A DNA stretch of 64,000 nucleotides from assembly GCF_900070205.1 (NCBI RefSeq), contig NZ_FAOO01000007.1, positions 74,436 to 138,435 on the forward strand, read 5' to 3'. A program made the translations under genes and the position numbers. The DNA comes from Candidatus Thermokryptus mobilis. Its GTDB lineage: Bacteria; Bacteroidota; Ignavibacteria; Kryptoniales; Kryptoniaceae. This document shows positions 8,990-17,346 of the stretch, piece by piece. The notes below the pieces were generated by a model. The model saw only the letters and a list, made by a program, of their open reading frames with translations, did no database searches and was not told the DNA's origin. The first letter of the stretch is position 1. Every line of letters starts with the position of its first letter.

Positions 8990-10017
8990 GGATTCTTATA
9001 ACGCGACTTCGCTTTATTGGTGATGTCGTTTTGACAACGCCAGTCATAAGAGCTGTTCGTGAGAAATTCCCGCACGCTTATATAGCATATCTTGCCGATA
9101 AAGACGCGATAACACTACTTGAGAACAATCCTTTCCTTGATGAGTTAATACCTCTTGATTTTAACTGGGGATTTTTTGAGCAGGTAAAATTTATTTCAAA
9201 ATTACGGGCGAAAAAATTTGACCTTGTTATAGACCTTTTTGGAAACCCGAGAAGTGCAATTTTAAGCTTTCTAAGCGGTGCTGGGACAAGGATAGGTGGG
9301 GCGTTCGGCTGGAGAAAATTTTTATATACGCATCCAATTCCGAGAACAAATGAAAGGAAAAATGCCATTCAATTTCACCTTGATTATCTAAAACCCCTCG
9401 GAATTGATGCGAGAAATTTGAACCAGGAGCTCAAGACGGAGATTTTTTTAACACAAAGAGAAAAGGATTGGGCTTTAAATTATCTAAAAAGCAAGGGTGT
9501 TGATCTGAGCAAAAAAATTGTTGGGATTCACCCCGGGGCAACTTGGCCAGCGAAAATGTGGTTTAAAGAAAACTTCGCAAGCCTTGCTGATAAAATAACC
9601 TCAAAAACGGACGCCTCAGTTGTGATAACCCACTCAGAGAAAGAAACAAACCTTGCTTTGGAAGTTTATAACCTTACATTGAGAAAAAGAATTTACCTTC
9701 TTGACTCCCTCAACCTGAGAGAACTTGCTTCTGTATTATCTCATCTTGACCTTTATATCTCAAACGATTGTGGTCCGATGCACATTGCAGTGGCTGTGGG
9801 TACAAAAACGATAGGTATTTTCGGTCCAGGTGAAGAAGATATTTGGTTTCCTTATCCTGAAAGCATGGGGCACAAAGCATTAAGAGTTGATGTTGAATGT
9901 CATCCCTGCCATCTTAACTTTTGCAATAGGGAAGGGGAGAATTACATGAAATGTATGAAACTTTTAACTGTTGATATGGTTTTGAACGAAGCATTAAAAA
10001 TAATGAGAAGGGGCTGA
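8974..10017 (+). CDS. ADP-heptose:LPS heptosyltransferase family protein (GT9)
   Basis: Family 9 glycosyltransferase that adds a heptose or related sugar to the lipopolysaccharide core on the inner face of the cytoplasmic membrane. The 347-residue product has the N-terminal RFIGDVVLTTPVIRAVRE motif and the C-terminal nucleotide-sugar site SNDCGPMHIAVAVGTKTIGIFGPG. Several Cys near the end (CHPCHLNFC and CMK) are common in this family. The start is a TTG at 8974, supported by the promoter-like element just upstream. It converges on korB, with a strong terminator hairpin between them. Whether it is a heptosyltransferase I, II or III type cannot be decided. Confidence 0.9.
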   Translation: MKNHSRILITRLRFIGDVVLTTPVIRAVREKFPHAYIAYLADKDAITLLENNPFLDELIPLDFNWGFFEQVKFISKLRAKKFDLVIDLFGNPRSAILSFLSGAGTRIGGAFGWRKFLYTHPIPRTNERKNAIQFHLDYLKPLGIDARNLNQELKTEIFLTQREKDWALNYLKSKGVDLSKKIVGIHPGATWPAKMWFKENFASLADKITSKTDASVVITHSEKETNLALEVYNLTLRKRIYLLDSLNLRELASVLSHLDLYISNDCGPMHIAVAVGTKTIGIFGPGEEDIWFPYPESMGHKALRVDVECHPCHLNFCNREGENYMKCMKLLTVDMVLNEALKIMRRG

Positions 10018-10037
10018 GGATTCAGCCCCTTGTTTTT
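10008..10037 (+). terminator. rho-independent terminator after GT9 gene
   Basis: A perfect 10-bp stem AAGGGGCTGA / TCAGCCCCTT with a 4-base loop is followed by GTTTTTA. The stem includes the stop codon of the GT9 gene. It sits between two convergent genes and may act on both strands, but the T-run is better on the plus strand. Confidence 0.85.
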
Positions 10038-11463
10038 ATAAGACAAATTCAATGCCCGCCTCAATGGCTTTCCTGTTCATTTCATTTAATTCCCTCCTTT
10101 TGACGACGATGTCAAGCGCATCAAATACGCTTTCCTTGGTCAATATACCAGTGTATCCAATGTAAGCTCCAAGCATGACCATATTCGCTACTTTGGTTGA
10201 ACCGATATCATCGGCAATTTTCGTAGCTGGGACAGGGATAATTTCAACATCTTCCCTTGATGGTTTAATGTCAATTAATGAATCATCGTAAAAGATGATA
10301 CCACCGGTTTTAACCGTCGGCTCAAACTTTTCAAGTGATGGTCTGTTCATCGCAATTAAGACAGTTGGAATTGAAACAAGCGGGGAAGCGATTTCTGTTT
10401 CAGATATGTTGACATGACAATTCGCAGTTCCACCTCTCATTTCTGGTCCATACGAGGGCAACCAGGACACATGATATTCCTCAAGCATTCCAGCTTGCGC
10501 TAACATTAAGCCAAGAAGTAAAATACCTTGACCTCCAAATCCAGCGATTTTTATCTTCGGGTTTTTATACTTTTCTGTGATTACATTTCTTTTGTATTTT
10601 TTGGGTTGAACTATTGCACTATCAATACCAATGGCTTTTTTTATTTCCTCGGCGTTTAAAATTTTCCTTTCAAATTTCACTGGCTCAACCTTGTCCGAGA
10701 TATCTTTGAAAACACCAAGCGGGAAATATTTAGTCATAACTTCATTTATCCATTTTTCCGCATCGGGTGGATTCATTCCCCAACCCGTCGGACAAGCTGA
10801 AAGCGCCTCAACGAAAGCAAAACCTTTACCCTCCATCTGAATTTGAATTGCTTTCCTAACGGCTTTTCTCGCCTTTGCCATGTTTTTAGCATCGGTCAAA
10901 GCAACTCTTTCAACATACACCGGTGCATCAAGCGTTGCTATGAGCTCAGCCATGCGAAGTGGATATCCCTCGTTACGAATGTCTCTGCCTCTTGGGGTTG
11001 TTGTCGTTTTCATGCCCGGCAATGTCGTTGGCGCCATTTGTCCGCCCGTCATCCCGTAAATTGCATTGTTAACAAAAAACACAGTTATATGCTCACCACG
11101 ATTTGCTGCGTGTAAAATTTCATTCCCACCTATAGCTGCAAGATCTCCATCACCTTGATAACTTATAACAATACTATGTGGATGAACTCTTTTTATACCA
11201 GTTGCAACCGCAGGGGCTCTTCCATGCGCAACTTGAATATGCCCGGCATCAAAATAATAGTAAAGAAATACAGAACATCCAACAGGATTAATGAAAATGA
11301 CACGATCTTGAACGCCGAAGTCCTCAATCGCTTCAGCGATAAGTTTGTGAAGCTTTCCGTGACCGCATCCCGGGCAGTAGTGTGTATTTATTTTATCTGC
11401 GTCGGGCTTTCTTTCAAATATGTTATAAAAAGTTGATGGCTTTTTTAAAATTGTCACCGCCAT
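10036..11463 (-). CDS. korB: 2-oxoacid:ferredoxin oxidoreductase, fused beta-gamma subunits
   Basis: Catalyses CoA-dependent oxidative decarboxylation of a 2-oxoacid (2-oxoglutarate or a relative) with ferredoxin. Residues ~1-290 are the thiamine-diphosphate beta subunit (HYCPGCGHGKLHKL, the GDGD motif in SYQGDGDLAAIGGNE, TTPRGRD). Residues ~300-475 are a complete gamma subunit (KIAGFGGQGILLLG, PSYGPEMRGGTANCHV). Beta and gamma are usually separate, or gamma is fused to alpha, so this 475-residue layout is a gene fusion. The ATG at 11463 is preceded by GTGAGGTGAG, a fair ribosome site. It lies 9 bases after korA. Substrate choice between 2-oxoglutarate and other 2-oxoacids is not certain. Confidence 0.9.
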   Translation of the reverse strand: MAVTILKKPSTFYNIFERKPDADKINTHYCPGCGHGKLHKLIAEAIEDFGVQDRVIFINPVGCSVFLYYYFDAGHIQVAHGRAPAVATGIKRVHPHSIVISYQGDGDLAAIGGNEILHAANRGEHITVFFVNNAIYGMTGGQMAPTTLPGMKTTTTPRGRDIRNEGYPLRMAELIATLDAPVYVERVALTDAKNMAKARKAVRKAIQIQMEGKGFAFVEALSACPTGWGMNPPDAEKWINEVMTKYFPLGVFKDISDKVEPVKFERKILNAEEIKKAIGIDSAIVQPKKYKRNVITEKYKNPKIKIAGFGGQGILLLGLMLAQAGMLEEYHVSWLPSYGPEMRGGTANCHVNISETEIASPLVSIPTVLIAMNRPSLEKFEPTVKTGGIIFYDDSLIDIKPSREDVEIIPVPATKIADDIGSTKVANMVMLGAYIGYTGILTKESVFDALDIVVKRRELNEMNRKAIEAGIEFVL

Positions 11464-11472
11464 TTTCTCACC

Positions 11473-12549
11473 TCACTTTTGATGTTCAATTTCTTTTTCA
11501 ATTTCAACAAATATAGTTTTAACCTGCTCAATTATTTCCTCAGCGGATGGGACCATCCCACCACACCTTCCGTAAAATTTAACTGGTCTCATCCCATCAA
11601 GGGCAAGCTTAACATCATCAACCATTTGCCCGGTGCTCAACTCAACAACTAAGAAAATCTGCGCTGTCTGGGCTAACTCGCGAATTTTTTTCTCGGGGAA
11701 TGGGAACAAAGTTATCGGTCTTAATAGACCTACTTTATATCCTTCGCTTCTCATTATATCAACAACACTTTTTAAAATTCTTGACACTATACCATAACCA
11801 ACCAAAATCAATTCGGCATCCTCAGTTTTATAATCTTCATATCTTACCTCTTCCCTTTTAATTCTCTCGTATTTTTCTTTCAATTTCAGATTGTGCTTTT
11901 CAAGGTCTTCAGGGGCAAGGTAAATTGATGTAATTAAATTATTCCGAGTTTCAGCCGTGCCATCAACACACCATGACTTGTCAATTTTCGGTATTTTCGG
12001 CTCAGGAAATTCAACCGGTTCTATCATTTGCCCGATGAATCCATCAGCAAGAACATAAACTGGATTTCTGTATTTTTCAGCCAAATCAAAGGCAAGATAA
12101 GTTAAATCACACATTTCTTGAACAGAATTTGGTGCAAGGACAATAACTTTGTAATTTCCATGTCCACCACCCTTGACAACTTGATAGTAATCCCCTTGCT
12201 CTGGAGCTATGTTTCCAAGTCCTGGTCCGCCTCTCATAATATCAACTATAACCATTGGCAGTTCAGCCCCAGCTGCATATGATATCCCTTCCTGCATGAG
12301 GCTAATGCCTGGGCTTGATGATGCTGTCATGGCTCTTATTCCACCGCTTGCTGCACCAAAGAGCATATTGATTGCAGCAACTTCACTTTCAGCTTGGATA
12401 AAGACGCCACCAACCTCTGGCATTAAAAGAGCAGCAGCTTCAGCTATTTCGCTTGCGGGCGTAATTGGATAACCGAAAAATGCCCTGCATCCAGCAAGTA
12501 TTGCCCCTCTTACAACCGCCTCATTCCCTTTCATCAGTTGTTTTGCCAT
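11473..12549 (-). CDS. korA: 2-oxoacid:ferredoxin oxidoreductase alpha subunit
   Basis: Alpha subunit, partner of the beta-gamma fusion that follows. The 358-residue product begins [19 protein letters not shown] and has the family stretch [14 protein letters not shown], with [14 protein letters not shown] near residue 75. It is a stand-alone alpha chain with no gamma domain, which agrees with gamma being fused to beta. The ATG at 12549 has AAGGAAA eight bases upstream and is preferred to the TTG at 12555. A terminator hairpin separates it from korD, so its expression probably depends on read-through or an unseen promoter. Confidence 0.93.
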   Translation of the reverse strand: MAKQLMKGNEAVVRGAILAGCRAFFGYPITPASEIAEAAALLMPEVGGVFIQAESEVAAINMLFGAASGGIRAMTASSSPGISLMQEGISYAAGAELPMVIVDIMRGGPGLGNIAPEQGDYYQVVKGGGHGNYKVIVLAPNSVQEMCDLTYLAFDLAEKYRNPVYVLADGFIGQMIEPVEFPEPKIPKIDKSWCVDGTAETRNNLITSIYLAPEDLEKHNLKLKEKYERIKREEVRYEDYKTEDAELILVGYGIVSRILKSVVDIMRSEGYKVGLLRPITLFPFPEKKIRELAQTAQIFLVVELSTGQMVDDVKLALDGMRPVKFYGRCGGMVPSAEEIIEQVKTIFVEIEKEIEHQK

Positions 12550-12592
12550 CTTCAAATTTCCTTTTTGTTTTCCTTCAACTGCTTTTAGCAGT

Positions 12593-12630
12593 CAAAACAA
12601 AAAAGGCGAGGTATATTTCACCTCGCCTTT
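12593..12630 (-). terminator. terminator/attenuator between korD and korA
   Basis: On the minus strand a stem AAAGGCGAGGT / ACCTCGCCTTT with a 7-base loop is followed by a T-rich run (TTTTTTGTTTTG). It overlaps the korD stop codon. It lies inside what should be one operon, so partial termination may set subunit ratios. Confidence 0.8.
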
Positions 12631-12889
12631 AATTTAATGAGAAGATTTTTTCATCAACGACAGCGCCACGTTTATAAACTGTTATCGCCCCTGGTTCAGG
12701 GCAAGCGTAAAAACAAACCCCGCAACCAGTGCAACCATCCCCAACATATTCAGAGTAATGATAACCCCTTGAATTGAACTTATCTGAAATTTTCAAAACT
12801 TTCACTGGGCAAACCTCAATGCAAAGCGTGCAACCCTTACACTGTTCTTTTTCAATTTTAATAAATGCTTTTTCAAGTGTAATCGGCAT
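12629..12889 (-). CDS. korD: 2-oxoacid:ferredoxin oxidoreductase delta (ferredoxin) subunit
   Basis: Small electron-accepting subunit with two 4Fe-4S sites. The first is CKGCTLCIEVCP; the second is CTGCGVCFYACPEPGAI, where the usual CP is followed by an extra EPGAI as in KorD proteins. Start at ATG 12889 (86 residues) is fixed by a near-perfect CAGGAGGGATT ribosome site just upstream. An in-frame codon at 12919 lies before this site and would overlap the upstream gene. The order is orf108-korD-terminator-korA-korBC. Confidence 0.92.
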   Translation of the reverse strand: MPITLEKAFIKIEKEQCKGCTLCIEVCPVKVLKISDKFNSRGYHYSEYVGDGCTGCGVCFYACPEPGAITVYKRGAVVDEKIFSLN

Positions 12890-12909
12890 CAATCCCTCCT
12901 GGTTGATTT

Positions 12910-13236
12910 TTAAATCCAAAGTTCAATCTCGTATTCCTTCTTGTGAGATAACTTTACATTTCCCTTGGCTTTGTTTAAAAGTTCCTTTATTCTCTCAACG
13001 CTCTCGGATATTTTATCAAGCTCCTCACCAGCAAGTTCAATGTAAATCTTCTTTTTCCCTTTGACATTCAAAGAATTTATGTGATTCCATATCTCATCCG
13101 TTCGCCTCTCTATCTCTGAAAGCTCACGAATCGCCTGGTTTATAAGTAGTATAATTTCCTCCTTTGATGTCCGCTTAAAGTAACTTCTGACCCTCTGAAA
13201 CCTCTCCGAAAAGTTAATTCTTTTCATTATTAGCAT
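12910..13236 (-). CDS. hypothetical 108-residue helical protein, first gene of kor run
   Basis: I do not recognise a family. The product is charged, without Cys clusters, signal peptide or membrane segment. It looks largely helical, with heptad-like stretches (REIERRTDEIW-like and GEELDKISESVERIKELLNKAK). It begins MLIMKRINF; the second ATG at 13227 is an equal choice. The promoter match at 13258-13288 lies just upstream, and korD starts 20 bases after its stop, so it is the leading gene of the oxidoreductase operon. A role in assembly or regulation of the enzyme is only a guess from position. Confidence 0.6.
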   Translation of the reverse strand: MLIMKRINFSERFQRVRSYFKRTSKEEIILLINQAIRELSEIERRTDEIWNHINSLNVKGKKKIYIELAGEELDKISESVERIKELLNKAKGNVKLSHKKEYEIELWI

Positions 13237-13257
13237 CTCGTTTATTTGAATTTCATT

Positions 13258-13288
13258 TTAATTTAATTCCGATCAGATTAAATTGCAA
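13258..13288 (-). promoter_or_regulatory. promoter for orf108-kor operon
   Basis: Minus strand: TTG (13288-13286), 20 bases, TAAATTAA (13265-13258). One mismatch to TAnnTTTA. It ends 21 bases before the first start codon. The 250-base gap 13237-13488 holds only this and the oppositely facing bpsA promoter. Confidence 0.55.
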
Positions 13289-13431
13289 ACTCCGTGCCAG
13301 CGATAAATTTTGAAATAGGACTTGAAAAGGCGTAGTTTTCAAAGTGATTAGATGCAAAAACGCCACACGAATTATCCGATTGTGAAAAATTTTTACATTG
13401 AGGAATTTGATTAAACCATATCCTATCCCCC

Positions 13432-13462
13432 TTGAAAATTAATATCACTTGTTGTAAATTTA
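13432..13462 (+). promoter_or_regulatory. promoter for bpsA
   Basis: TTG (13432-13434), 20 bases, TAAATTTA (13455-13462), ending 26 bases before the ATG of bpsA. Full agreement with the promoter form found elsewhere in this window. Confidence 0.65.
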
Positions 13463-13488
13463 CTAAAAAAGTTTTAAGAAAGGGAAAT

Positions 13489-14514
13489 ATGGCTGATAAA
13501 AGAATAGAAAGACAGGTGTTGCGTGTCCTTTCTACCGGACCAAAAACTTTTTGGGAGATTGTCAATCGCCAAGATGGGACTCTTAAGGAATTATACCAAA
13601 CATTAAACAAATTAATGAAAGAAAACACAGTAAAAAGGGATGGCGAGTTTTTTTACCTTAATGGTCAAGCAGCGCTAAAAGTGTTTCCTGATCCGAGATG
13701 TGAAAATTGTCGTGGCGGAATTCAAATAAAAGGTGAGTATTTAAAAATTTTTGAGACATACAAAGAAATTGTAAAAAATAGACCTTTACCCTCAATTGAA
13801 TTTGACCAAGGCTTCATTAGCGCTGAAGATGCTATAAGGAGAGCAATTTTTATGTATGAAAGAGGGGATGTTGAAGGGAAGTCAATCTTTATCCTCGGTG
13901 ATGATGACCTTGTGAGCATTGCAATTGGATTGCTTGGTGTGGCAAAGAAAATAACAGTCCTTGAAATTGATAAGCGATTGACCGATTTCATCAACGATGT
14001 GAGCAAGAAATATAACCTTAACATCTCAACTATAACTCACGATGTCCTTGATTCTTTCCCAAGAAACGAGATGAATAAATATGATACATTTTTAACCGAC
14101 CCGGTTGAGACATTGCATGGATTTATACTCTTCATTTATAGATGTCTTCAAGCATTGAAGAAGAAAAATTCAGCAGGGTATTTCGGCTTAACACATATTG
14201 AAGCAAACCTTGAAAAATGGTATCGCATACAAAAGTTTATACTTTCAACGGGGATGGTAATAACCGATATATTGCGTGATTTTTCATATTATCCAGAAGA
14301 TGAAAATCAGTGGAACGAAAATTACCAGTATTATTTGATAAATAAAAAGTTGAAAATCGGACTGCCAAATGTTAATTGGTTCAGATCATCATTTTTCAGG
14401 GTTGAAGCTTATGACAAAATTAGATTAAGGAAATTACCGAGGTTAAAGTCGGCACATGAACTTTATGTTGATGATGAAGCATGGTGCACAGTTGAATATG
14501 AAACATGGGATTAA
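13489..14514 (+). CDS. bpsA: branched-chain polyamine synthase (DUF43 family)
   Basis: Transfers aminopropyl groups from decarboxylated S-adenosylmethionine to spermidine to give N4-bis(aminopropyl)spermidine, a branched polyamine of hyperthermophiles that stabilises nucleic acids. The 341-residue product has an N-terminal winged-helix-like part (residues ~5-60), a CENC pair near residue 71, and a Rossmann-like catalytic domain with IEFDQGFISAEDA and the family motif GDDD at residues 137-140. Start at ATG 13489 is fixed by AAGAAAGGG seven bases upstream and by the promoter. The name rests on family motifs as I recall them. No speE or speD is adjacent. Confidence 0.88.
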   Translation: MADKRIERQVLRVLSTGPKTFWEIVNRQDGTLKELYQTLNKLMKENTVKRDGEFFYLNGQAALKVFPDPRCENCRGGIQIKGEYLKIFETYKEIVKNRPLPSIEFDQGFISAEDAIRRAIFMYERGDVEGKSIFILGDDDLVSIAIGLLGVAKKITVLEIDKRLTDFINDVSKKYNLNISTITHDVLDSFPRNEMNKYDTFLTDPVETLHGFILFIYRCLQALKKKNSAGYFGLTHIEANLEKWYRIQKFILSTGMVITDILRDFSYYPEDENQWNENYQYYLINKKLKIGLPNVNWFRSSFFRVEAYDKIRLRKLPRLKSAHELYVDDEAWCTVEYETWD

Positions 14515-14536
14515 AAAGATCTGAAGCGGGAAAGCA

Positions 14537-15664
14537 ATGGATATAAACAAGCTTTTTAGGGATGTTGGGAAAATTAAGGTCTTAGAGGGCATTATAAAAA
14601 GGGAAATAGAAAAGCTTGGAAGAACTTTGTATATTATGGAATTTTGTGGAGGACATACCCATGTCATAATGAGATACGGTATAGATGAACTTCTAAGTGA
14701 TTATGTGAAATTCGTTCACGGCCCTGGATGTCCAGTATGTGTGCTTCCTATGAGTAGGGTGGATTTAGCCATAGAGTTAGCCAAGCAAAAAGATTTGATT
14801 CTTTGTACCTATGGGGATGTGATGAGGGTTCCGGGTTCAAACAAGGAAAGTTTACTTGTTTTGAAAGCAGAGGGATATAATATTAAAATGTTATACTCTT
14901 GTCTTGACGCTATAAAAATAGCTGAGAGAAATCCCGACAAACAAGTAGTTTTCTTTGCAATAGGTTTTGAGACGACAACACCACAGACAGCGCTCTTAAT
15001 TTTGCAAGCAAATGAGAAGGGAGCTAAAAATCTTTCTGTGGTAAGCAATCATGTTATAACTCCTGCTGCAATACAACACATTCTCAATGCCCCAGAGATG
15101 AGGGAAATCGGTAAAGTAAAGATAGATGCCTTTATTGGTCCCGGTCATGTAAGCACGATAATAGGCACTAAACCTTATGAATATTTTGCAGAGGAATTCC
15201 TAAAACCTGTTGTTATTTCTGGATTTGAGCCATTAGATATAATGCAATCGGTTTTTATGATAGTTAAACAAATAGTAGAAAAGAGAGCTGAGGTTGAAAT
15301 TCAATACAGTAGATTTGTATCAAAGGAAGGAAATTTAAAAGCTCAATTGTTGGTATCTAAGGTTTTTGAGTTAAGGAAGGAATTTGAATGGCGCGGTCTT
15401 GGTGTAGTTCCTTATAGTTCATTAAAAATAAGGAAAGAGTATTCTGATTTTGATGCTGAGAAGAGATTTCCTATTAATTTACCAAAATCCAGAGAACATC
15501 CCGCCTGCATATGTGCAAAAGTTATAAGAGGTGTGGCTTTGCCTACAGATTGTAAACTTTTTGGGAGGATTTGTAATCCGTTAAATCCTATTGGCTCATG
15601 TATGGTTTCTTCCGAGGGCACATGTGCAGCATACTATAATTATAAAGTAATGGAAAAAGTATGA
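14537..15664 (+). CDS. hypD: hydrogenase maturation factor HypD
   Basis: Iron-sulfur scaffold protein that, with HypC, carries the Fe(CN)2CO unit for the active site of NiFe hydrogenase. The 375 residues match the family length. Visible motifs are CGGHTH near residue 38, GPGCPVCVLP near residue 62, FFAIGFETTTP near 140, and the C-terminal Cys-rich segment (HPACICAKVIRG and CKLFGRICNPLNPIGSC). The ATG at 14537 follows GAAGCGGGAAAG. Its stop overlaps the hypX start as ATGA. HypA, B, C, E, F and hydrogenase structural genes are not in this window. Confidence 0.96.
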   Translation: MDINKLFRDVGKIKVLEGIIKREIEKLGRTLYIMEFCGGHTHVIMRYGIDELLSDYVKFVHGPGCPVCVLPMSRVDLAIELAKQKDLILCTYGDVMRVPGSNKESLLVLKAEGYNIKMLYSCLDAIKIAERNPDKQVVFFAIGFETTTPQTALLILQANEKGAKNLSVVSNHVITPAAIQHILNAPEMREIGKVKIDAFIGPGHVSTIIGTKPYEYFAEEFLKPVVISGFEPLDIMQSVFMIVKQIVEKRAEVEIQYSRFVSKEGNLKAQLLVSKVFELRKEFEWRGLGVVPYSSLKIRKEYSDFDAEKRFPINLPKSREHPACICAKVIRGVALPTDCKLFGRICNPLNPIGSCMVSSEGTCAAYYNYKVMEKV

Positions 15665-17346
15665 GAATTCTTTTCTACTGCCACAGGTTTAATTCCTTGT
15701 CACAGCGGCTTTATTGTGAGCTTACAGAGAGGGGACATGAGGTTTCAATTGAATTAGATGTTCATCCAGATCTAATGATAGAAGCTGCGGAAATTTATAA
15801 ACCTGATTTAGTAATCGTTCCTTTTTTGAAGAGAAAAGTTCCATCTGATGTCTTTAACCGTTTCCCGACCCTTATCATACATCCAGGACCTCCTGGGGAT
15901 AGGGGTCCTTCAGCTTTGGATTGGGCTATATTTAGAGGTGAAACCCTTTGGGGTGTAACTCTACTTGAAGCAGTAGAAGAATATGATGCTGGGGATATCT
16001 GGGCTTATAGAACTTTCCCTTTAAGATTCTCTAAAAAATCCAGCATATATAGAAACGAGACAACCGAAGCAGCTGTGGAATGTGTCTTGGAAGTTTTAGA
16101 AACCTTTCCAGATGGTATAAGAAAATTCACCCCGAAAGATAAAATTTGGAATCCTTTGATGTCTGAAGAAACAAGACGGATAAACTGGGAATTGGATTCA
16201 ACTAATGATATTTTAAGAAAAATTTATTCCGCAGATAGTCAACCGGGTGCTTTGGCAAAAATTTTAGATATGGAGTTTTATCTTTTTAACGCTTATCCTG
16301 AAGATTATTTTAAAGGGAAACCTGGAGATATTTTAGCCGTTAGGGATGAAGCAATTTGCATAGGGACAAAAGATGCTGCGATTTGGGTAACTCACTTGAG
16401 AAAGAAAGAGAAAAACTCTATCAAACTGCCAGCATTAAGAGTTATTGGAAATATGTTAAATCATGTGAAGGAGGAACCTATAAAACCTTGGGAAATAGTT
16501 GATTTTAGAACTTACAGGGAACTCATTTATGAGGAAAAAAATGAAATTGGGTTTATATTTTTTAATTTTTATAATGGAGCTATGTCAACTGAGCAATGCG
16601 AGCGACTCCTAGAGATTATAAAGTTTGCTAAAAAAAGACCAATTAAAGCTATTGTCCTTCTTGGACAGGAAGATTTCTTCTCAAACGGTATGAATTTAAA
16701 CACCATAGAAAATGCGGAAAGTCCTGCGGATGAATCTTGGAGAAATATAAATGCCATTGACGATGTATGCGAAGAAATTTTACGAACCTTAGACAAACTA
16801 ACTGTTGCCGGTTTGCAGGGGAATGCGGGTGCCGGTGGGGTTTACCTGGCTTTAACTTGTGATCTTATTTTTGCAAGGGAAGGAGTAATCCTTAATCCCC
16901 ACTATAAGAACATAGGAAATCTTTACGGTTCTGAATTTTGGACTTACACATTGCCCAAAAGATTAGGTTGGGAAAAGGGAAGAGAAATAATGGGGAATAG
17001 AATGCCTATAAGTTCAAGGAGGGCTCTTGAATTAGGGTTAATAGATGGTGTTTTCGGTAAAACTCCGAAAGAGTTTAGAATTCTGCTTGTGGAAAAATTA
17101 ACTAAAATTGTAAAAACATCTGAATTTGAATCTTTCCTAAGAAAGAAAAGAGAAGAAAGATTGAGAGATGAAGCAATAAAACCGTTAACGCAGTATAGAA
17201 ATGAAGAGTTGGAGATGATGAGGATAAATTTCTATGGCTTTGATACCAGCTATCATATAGCCCGTTACTATTTTGTGAGAAGAATTCCTCCTTTCAGAAC
17301 CCCTCCATATCTTGCGATACATAGAAGGCTTGATTTTAAGCTTTAA
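15661..17346 (+). CDS. hypX: HypX-type CO-ligand synthase for NiFe hydrogenase
   Basis: Two-domain enzyme that makes the CO ligand of NiFe hydrogenase from N10-formyltetrahydrofolate, mostly in organisms that mature hydrogenase in air. Residues ~1-270 resemble methionyl-tRNA formyltransferase, with the hallmark HPGPPGDRGPSALDWAI near residue 78. Residues ~285-545 resemble enoyl-CoA hydratase, with GNAGAGGVYLALTCDL and LNPHYKNIGNLYGSEFW. The 561-residue length is normal. ATGA overlap with hypD suggests translational coupling. It ends tail-to-tail with hflX, overlapping by 4 bases. HypX implies exposure to oxygen, which agrees with complex I being present; this is inference. Confidence 0.93.
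   Translation: MRILFYCHRFNSLSQRLYCELTERGHEVSIELDVHPDLMIEAAEIYKPDLVIVPFLKRKVPSDVFNRFPTLIIHPGPPGDRGPSALDWAIFRGETLWGVTLLEAVEEYDAGDIWAYRTFPLRFSKKSSIYRNETTEAAVECVLEVLETFPDGIRKFTPKDKIWNPLMSEETRRINWELDSTNDILRKIYSADSQPGALAKILDMEFYLFNAYPEDYFKGKPGDILAVRDEAICIGTKDAAIWVTHLRKKEKNSIKLPALRVIGNMLNHVKEEPIKPWEIVDFRTYRELIYEEKNEIGFIFFNFYNGAMSTEQCERLLEIIKFAKKRPIKAIVLLGQEDFFSNGMNLNTIENAESPADESWRNINAIDDVCEEILRTLDKLTVAGLQGNAGAGGVYLALTCDLIFAREGVILNPHYKNIGNLYGSEFWTYTLPKRLGWEKGREIMGNRMPISSRRALELGLIDGVFGKTPKEFRILLVEKLTKIVKTSEFESFLRKKREERLRDEAIKPLTQYRNEELEMMRINFYGFDTSYHIARYYFVRRIPPFRTPPYLAIHRRLDFKL

Noticed and set aside
12575..12595. Inverted repeat ACTGCTTTTAGCAGT before korA
   Set aside because: A short palindrome with a tiny loop, next to a much stronger terminator; no evidence of an operator beyond symmetry.
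13278..13628. Open frame of 116 codons on the minus strand over the start of bpsA
   Set aside because: It covers the bpsA promoter, ribosome site and conserved N-terminus in the other direction and has no recognisable protein pattern.
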